Of a stretch of DNA of 64,000 nucleotides, positions 62,301-64,000 are shown in pieces. The position numbers and the translations under genes were made by a program. The DNA is taken from positions 19,089,808 to 19,153,807 of the forward strand of contig NC_088301.1 of the NCBI RefSeq assembly GCF_032854445.1, written 5' to 3'. Source of the DNA: Liolophura sinensis. Lineage: Eukaryota; Mollusca; Polyplacophora; Chitonida; Chitonidae. Under the pieces are notes generated by a model. It saw nothing but the letters and a program-made list of their open reading frames with translations. It was not told where the DNA came from and ran no database searches. Numbering within the stretch: the stretch's first letter is position 1; every line of letters begins with the position of its first letter.

Positions 62301-63812
62301 TGTTGTGTGGTGTGACCAATACAGGGACAACACTGATGAAGCTGATATTGTGATGATGTGTTGTGTGGTGTGATCAATACAGGGACAATATTGATGAAGC
62401 TGATATTGTGATGATGTGTTGTGTGATATGCCCAATACAGAAACAATACTGATGAAGCTGATATTGTGATGATGTGTTGTGTGGTGTGACCAATACAGGG
62501 ACAATACCGATGAAGCTGATATTGTGATGATGTGTTGTGTGGTGTGATCAATACAGGGACAATACTGATGAAGCTGATATTGTGATGGTGTGTTGTGTGG
62601 TGTGACCAATACAGGGACAACACTGATGAAGCTGATATTGTGATGATGTGTTGTGTGGTGTGACCAATACAGGGACAATACTGATGAAGCTGATATTGTG
62701 ATGATGTGTTGTGTGGTGTGACCAATACAGGGACAATACTGATGAAGCTGATATTGTGATGATGTGTTGTGTGGTGTGACCAATACAGGGACAATACTGA
62801 TGAAGCTGATATTGTGATGATGTGTTGTGTGGTGTGACCAATACAGGGACAATACTGATGAAGCTGATATTGTGATGATGTGTTGTGTGGTGTGACCAAT
62901 ACAGGGACAATACTGATGAAGCTGATATTGTGATGATGTGTTGTGTAATATGACTAATACAGGGGCAATAATGATGAAACAGATATTGTGATGATGTGTT
63001 GTGTGGTGTAGACAGTACAGTGACAATGCTGATAAAACTAATATTGTGATGAAGTGTTCTGTGGTGCTTATATATACAATATACATACAGTGCGTACTGT
63101 GGGATGGGCTATGGGGAATTGTAAGCTTGAGAGAAGTGATATTCAATGAGGGCTGACAATTCCTCATATGCCTTCCCACAGCATGCACCATATGTTTTAT
63201 TGTACCAAAAAAACAGCATACCTTTTAGGGTTGTGTATATATCGGAAGATTTGTACGTCCCCAACAGAGCCGATAATCATAAACCTTTGTTTATGGTACA
63301 AGCAAGCAGACGTCTGAGAGCTAACGGAGGGAGATAACTGCCGTGGAATAAAAGCACTTGATTGTTGGATATTAGCACGAAATCGTTGGATATTGCCTTG
63401 ATAAGGTGGGATATTACTTTGTGAGCGTGATGTTGCATTCATTGGGTGTATGATCATTGTACATCATGTTTTGTAGAATATCATGTGACTGTCTCTCGAC
63501 CAATGGTAACGGAGAATAACCCCATGAGGAATAATAATATGTTTTGTATATACCATATATACACATAATCACAATTTTGTATGGCAGAGGAGATCCTCTA
63601 GTGGCCAATTGGCTGTGGGATATCCTCATAAAATAAATAAATAAATAAATATATAAATTAAATTAATTACATACAGCAGCAAAGGAATAAGTAATTCCTA
63701 GCCAGAGTGTAGAGACCAGCGGGTAGATGGTGGTAAAGGCCAGCAGGCCAAACACAGGTATGGTTAGAACAGCACAGCTGAGCGCGAGAATTCCACGCTT
63801 ACCTATACGATC
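56174..63812 (-). CDS. MFSD1: MFSD1-like lysosomal MFS transporter, last four coding exons (5' part outside window)
   Basis: MFSD1 is a lysosomal major-facilitator transporter (dipeptide export; with the accessory protein GLMP in mammals). Exons on the minus strand: 63675-63812 (starts DRIGKRGILALS, ends LVSTLWLGITYSFAA), 60008-60147 (starts ASMWPSIPLVVTQSTIGTAM, ends VVVGEILGKNH), 57794-57908 (LSREETLPRWKYVMIFMLAN then VLACVTTTIFLNINDKRK) and 56174-56341 (starts GGVLNQSRSQKKR). Sizes 138, 140, 115 and 168 nt keep one frame: 186 residues and a TGA. They cover about three transmembrane helices, the last in the 115-nt exon, and a cytosolic tail with acidic dileucine-like signals (EREGLL, ERDPLI). 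GGVLN parallels GGNLN after the last helix of human MFSD1. Two introns are filled by satellite arrays. The start and first helices lie beyond 64000. The MFS fold is certain; the subfamily is likely. Confidence 0.82.
56564..56680. mobile_element. MITE-like half-element related to 18376-18506
   Basis: It contains cttaactaagggctacttaa and gcatgaaaccatcccc, echoing the ends of the element at 18376. The left end is poorly preserved. Confidence 0.35.
57090..57180 (-). mobile_element. Degenerate SINE-A fragment
   Basis: tttcatttattttatttcat, gttgtttaatgccatacatt and a drifted body; old copy. Confidence 0.45.
57369..57465 (-). pseudogene. Decayed duplicate of the MFSD1 last-helix exon (copy 3)
   Basis: The minus strand aligns with the exon at 57794-57908. 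VFMLDNILVCF-like text comes first, then, after a net 4-nt insertion and in another frame, TIFLNINDNRK with a gt donor in place (gtcag). The frameshift makes it unusable as an in-frame exon. Confidence 0.75.
57478..57569 (-). pseudogene. Decayed duplicate of the MFSD1 last-helix exon (copy 2)
   Basis: It matches the 3' half of the exon and its donor and following intron (gtgagaacattg...). NILACVATTIFP then NDRRK is readable with a 6-nt deletion. The 5' half is cut off by the SINE-A at 57571. Confidence 0.78.
57571..57724 (-). mobile_element. SINE-A copy inside the MFSD1 exon duplication
   Basis: tttatttatttgattggtat, tactcaaaaatattttcac, gcattatggtgggagg, acccatgaccatctgcaggt. It sits between exon copy 2 and the functional exon, so it came after the duplication. 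Confidence 0.88.
57794..57908 (-). CDS. MFSD1: MFSD1 exon, last transmembrane helix
   Basis: 115 nt, acceptor tttccag, donor gtgaga. It encodes a hydrophobic helix bounded by PRWKY and NDKRK. The acceptor and first 8 nt are the seed of the neighbouring 80-bp array. Decayed copies of its 3' half lie at 57369-57465 and 57478-57569. Confidence 0.85.
57899..59182. repeat. 80-bp tandem array, about 16 copies, in MFSD1 intron
   Basis: Landmarks acagactggaaatgacc and aaatcatgaagcacatgtaa recur every 80 bp (57901, 57981, 58061, 58141 ...). Units differ by a few bases and fall into variant types (gattcatggagacagact versus gattcttgaagacagatt). The left end overlaps the first bases of the MFSD1 exon at 57794-57908. 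Confidence 0.97.
59326..59430 (-). mobile_element. SINE-A fragment with internal deletion
   Basis: Tail-like ttattttttatttagttaat, then gggcagagcccagatgaaac, ccataactatcctcaagttt and tctggcag, ending in a head-like gctctgtcagttgcgccat. Confidence 0.6.
59466..59700 (-). mobile_element. SINE-A copy, near full length, diverged
   Basis: gtggtttacgccctactcaa, gaatatttcacttcttcgac, gcattatgatggggggaatc, gcatgagctggactttaact and ggtgggaggctcctgggtaa. Confidence 0.85.
60008..60147 (-). CDS. MFSD1: MFSD1 exon with WPSIPLVV...GTAMGL motif
   Basis: 140 nt, acceptor ccaacag, donor gtaaga. MWPSIPLVV and IGTAMGLTTSIQMIG align with the WP...VVP...LGTAYGFMQSIQN stretch of vertebrate MFSD1. It leaves CA of a His codon for the next exon. 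Confidence 0.87.
60327..60553. mobile_element. MITE-like element, 'ttcaaccac' ends
   Basis: The left end tccaccttttcaaccac and the right end gtggttgaaatggttgaaga are inverted. The inside (gaagcttgcatctt) is shared with 31531-31764. Confidence 0.65.
60690..63060. repeat. 58-bp satellite-like array, about 41 copies, in MFSD1 intron
   Basis: The unit starts gaagctgatattgtgatgat and continues gtgttgtgtggtgtgaccaa, tacagggacaatactgat. A variant (gatatgcccaatacagaaac) is interspersed at 2-6 unit intervals. The array is bounded by more diverged units at both ends. It lies wholly in the intron 60148-63674 and yields the 759-codon minus-strand ORF (60912-63191), a repeat product. Confidence 0.97.
63061..63674. 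other. MFSD1 intron remainder
   Basis: AT-rich and unique; an aaataaataaat run at 63631-63650 is possibly a SINE-A tail remnant (left body not recognised). No exon seen. Confidence 0.5.
63675..63812 (-). CDS. MFSD1: MFSD1 exon (transmembrane helices around 8-9)
   Basis: 138 nt, phase 0 at both ends, between a gacag acceptor and a gtatgt donor. DRIGKRG is the charged loop motif typical between MFS helices, followed by about two hydrophobic helices. It is the most 5' exon visible. Confidence 0.85.
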
Positions 63813-64000
63813 CTGTCAACACAAAGAATGTTTGTCAACAATTCAGTGGCCAGCAGAGGACCCAGAATGACATCTTAACACAATGAGCTTTTGAGAACAT
63901 ATATGAAACAGGTTTTTGTGTTACAATATAAACAAGGTCGTGTAACGAAATGCTGTGGATATGTATCTATGCATATTGTTTTTCACATGACTTCCTCTCA

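Noticed and set aside
60912..63191. 759-codon minus-strand ORF as a large repeat protein gene
   Set aside because: It lies inside an MFSD1 intron, coincides with the 58-bp array, and all frames are open for the same reason.

Overview
The window is animal nuclear DNA. It has spliced genes with GT-AG introns of 0.5 to 30 kb, abundant tRNA-derived SINEs, small inverted-repeat (MITE-like) elements and many minisatellites. The two dominant SINE families, the frequent palindrome tacatgta and the AT-rich background suggest a lophotrochozoan invertebrate, most likely a mollusc. That placement is inference from repeat style; no species can be named. There are no rRNA, tRNA, CRISPR or bacterial features.

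Three conserved genes can be read exon by exon. (1) LSM4, minus strand: its RGG-tail exon lies at 2420-2496 and the Sm-fold exons at 33159-36794. An intron of about 30.7 kb separates them and fills half the window. (2) OGFOD1, plus strand, 13 coding exons from 38719 to 52123, complete and in phase, 560 residues, with the iron and 2-oxoglutarate ligands intact. (3) An MFSD1-like lysosomal MFS transporter, minus strand: the last four coding exons lie between 56174 and 63812, and the 5' part is beyond the right edge.

Layout: 1-2.4 kb is LSM4 3' flank. 2.5-33.1 kb is the giant LSM4 intron, with minisatellites at 4.3-5.1, 7.7-8.2, 16.3-16.7 and 16.9-17.35 kb, MITE-like elements, a 34-bp-arm hairpin at 20.9 kb, a TA microsatellite and SINEs. 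33.1-36.8 kb holds LSM4 exons 2-4. 36.8-38.7 kb is the LSM4/OGFOD1 head-to-head interval, which carries a deleted Tc1/mariner-type element. 38.7-52.1 kb is OGFOD1, whose introns hold a decayed DUF4218/CACTA-type transposase, SINEs and a 20-bp minisatellite. 52.1-56.2 kb is the convergent OGFOD1/MFSD1 interval. 56.2-64 kb is MFSD1, with an 80-bp array that reiterates a 3' splice site and a 58-bp array of about 2.4 kb that creates a spurious 759-codon ORF.

The three genes are housekeeping functions (RNA decay/splicing, ribosomal prolyl hydroxylation, lysosomal transport) and do not form a pathway. I found no convincing new multi-gene system. The most unusual features are structural: the splice-site-bearing 80-bp array with decayed copies of the neighbouring MFSD1 exon, the giant LSM4 tail intron, and the long hairpin.
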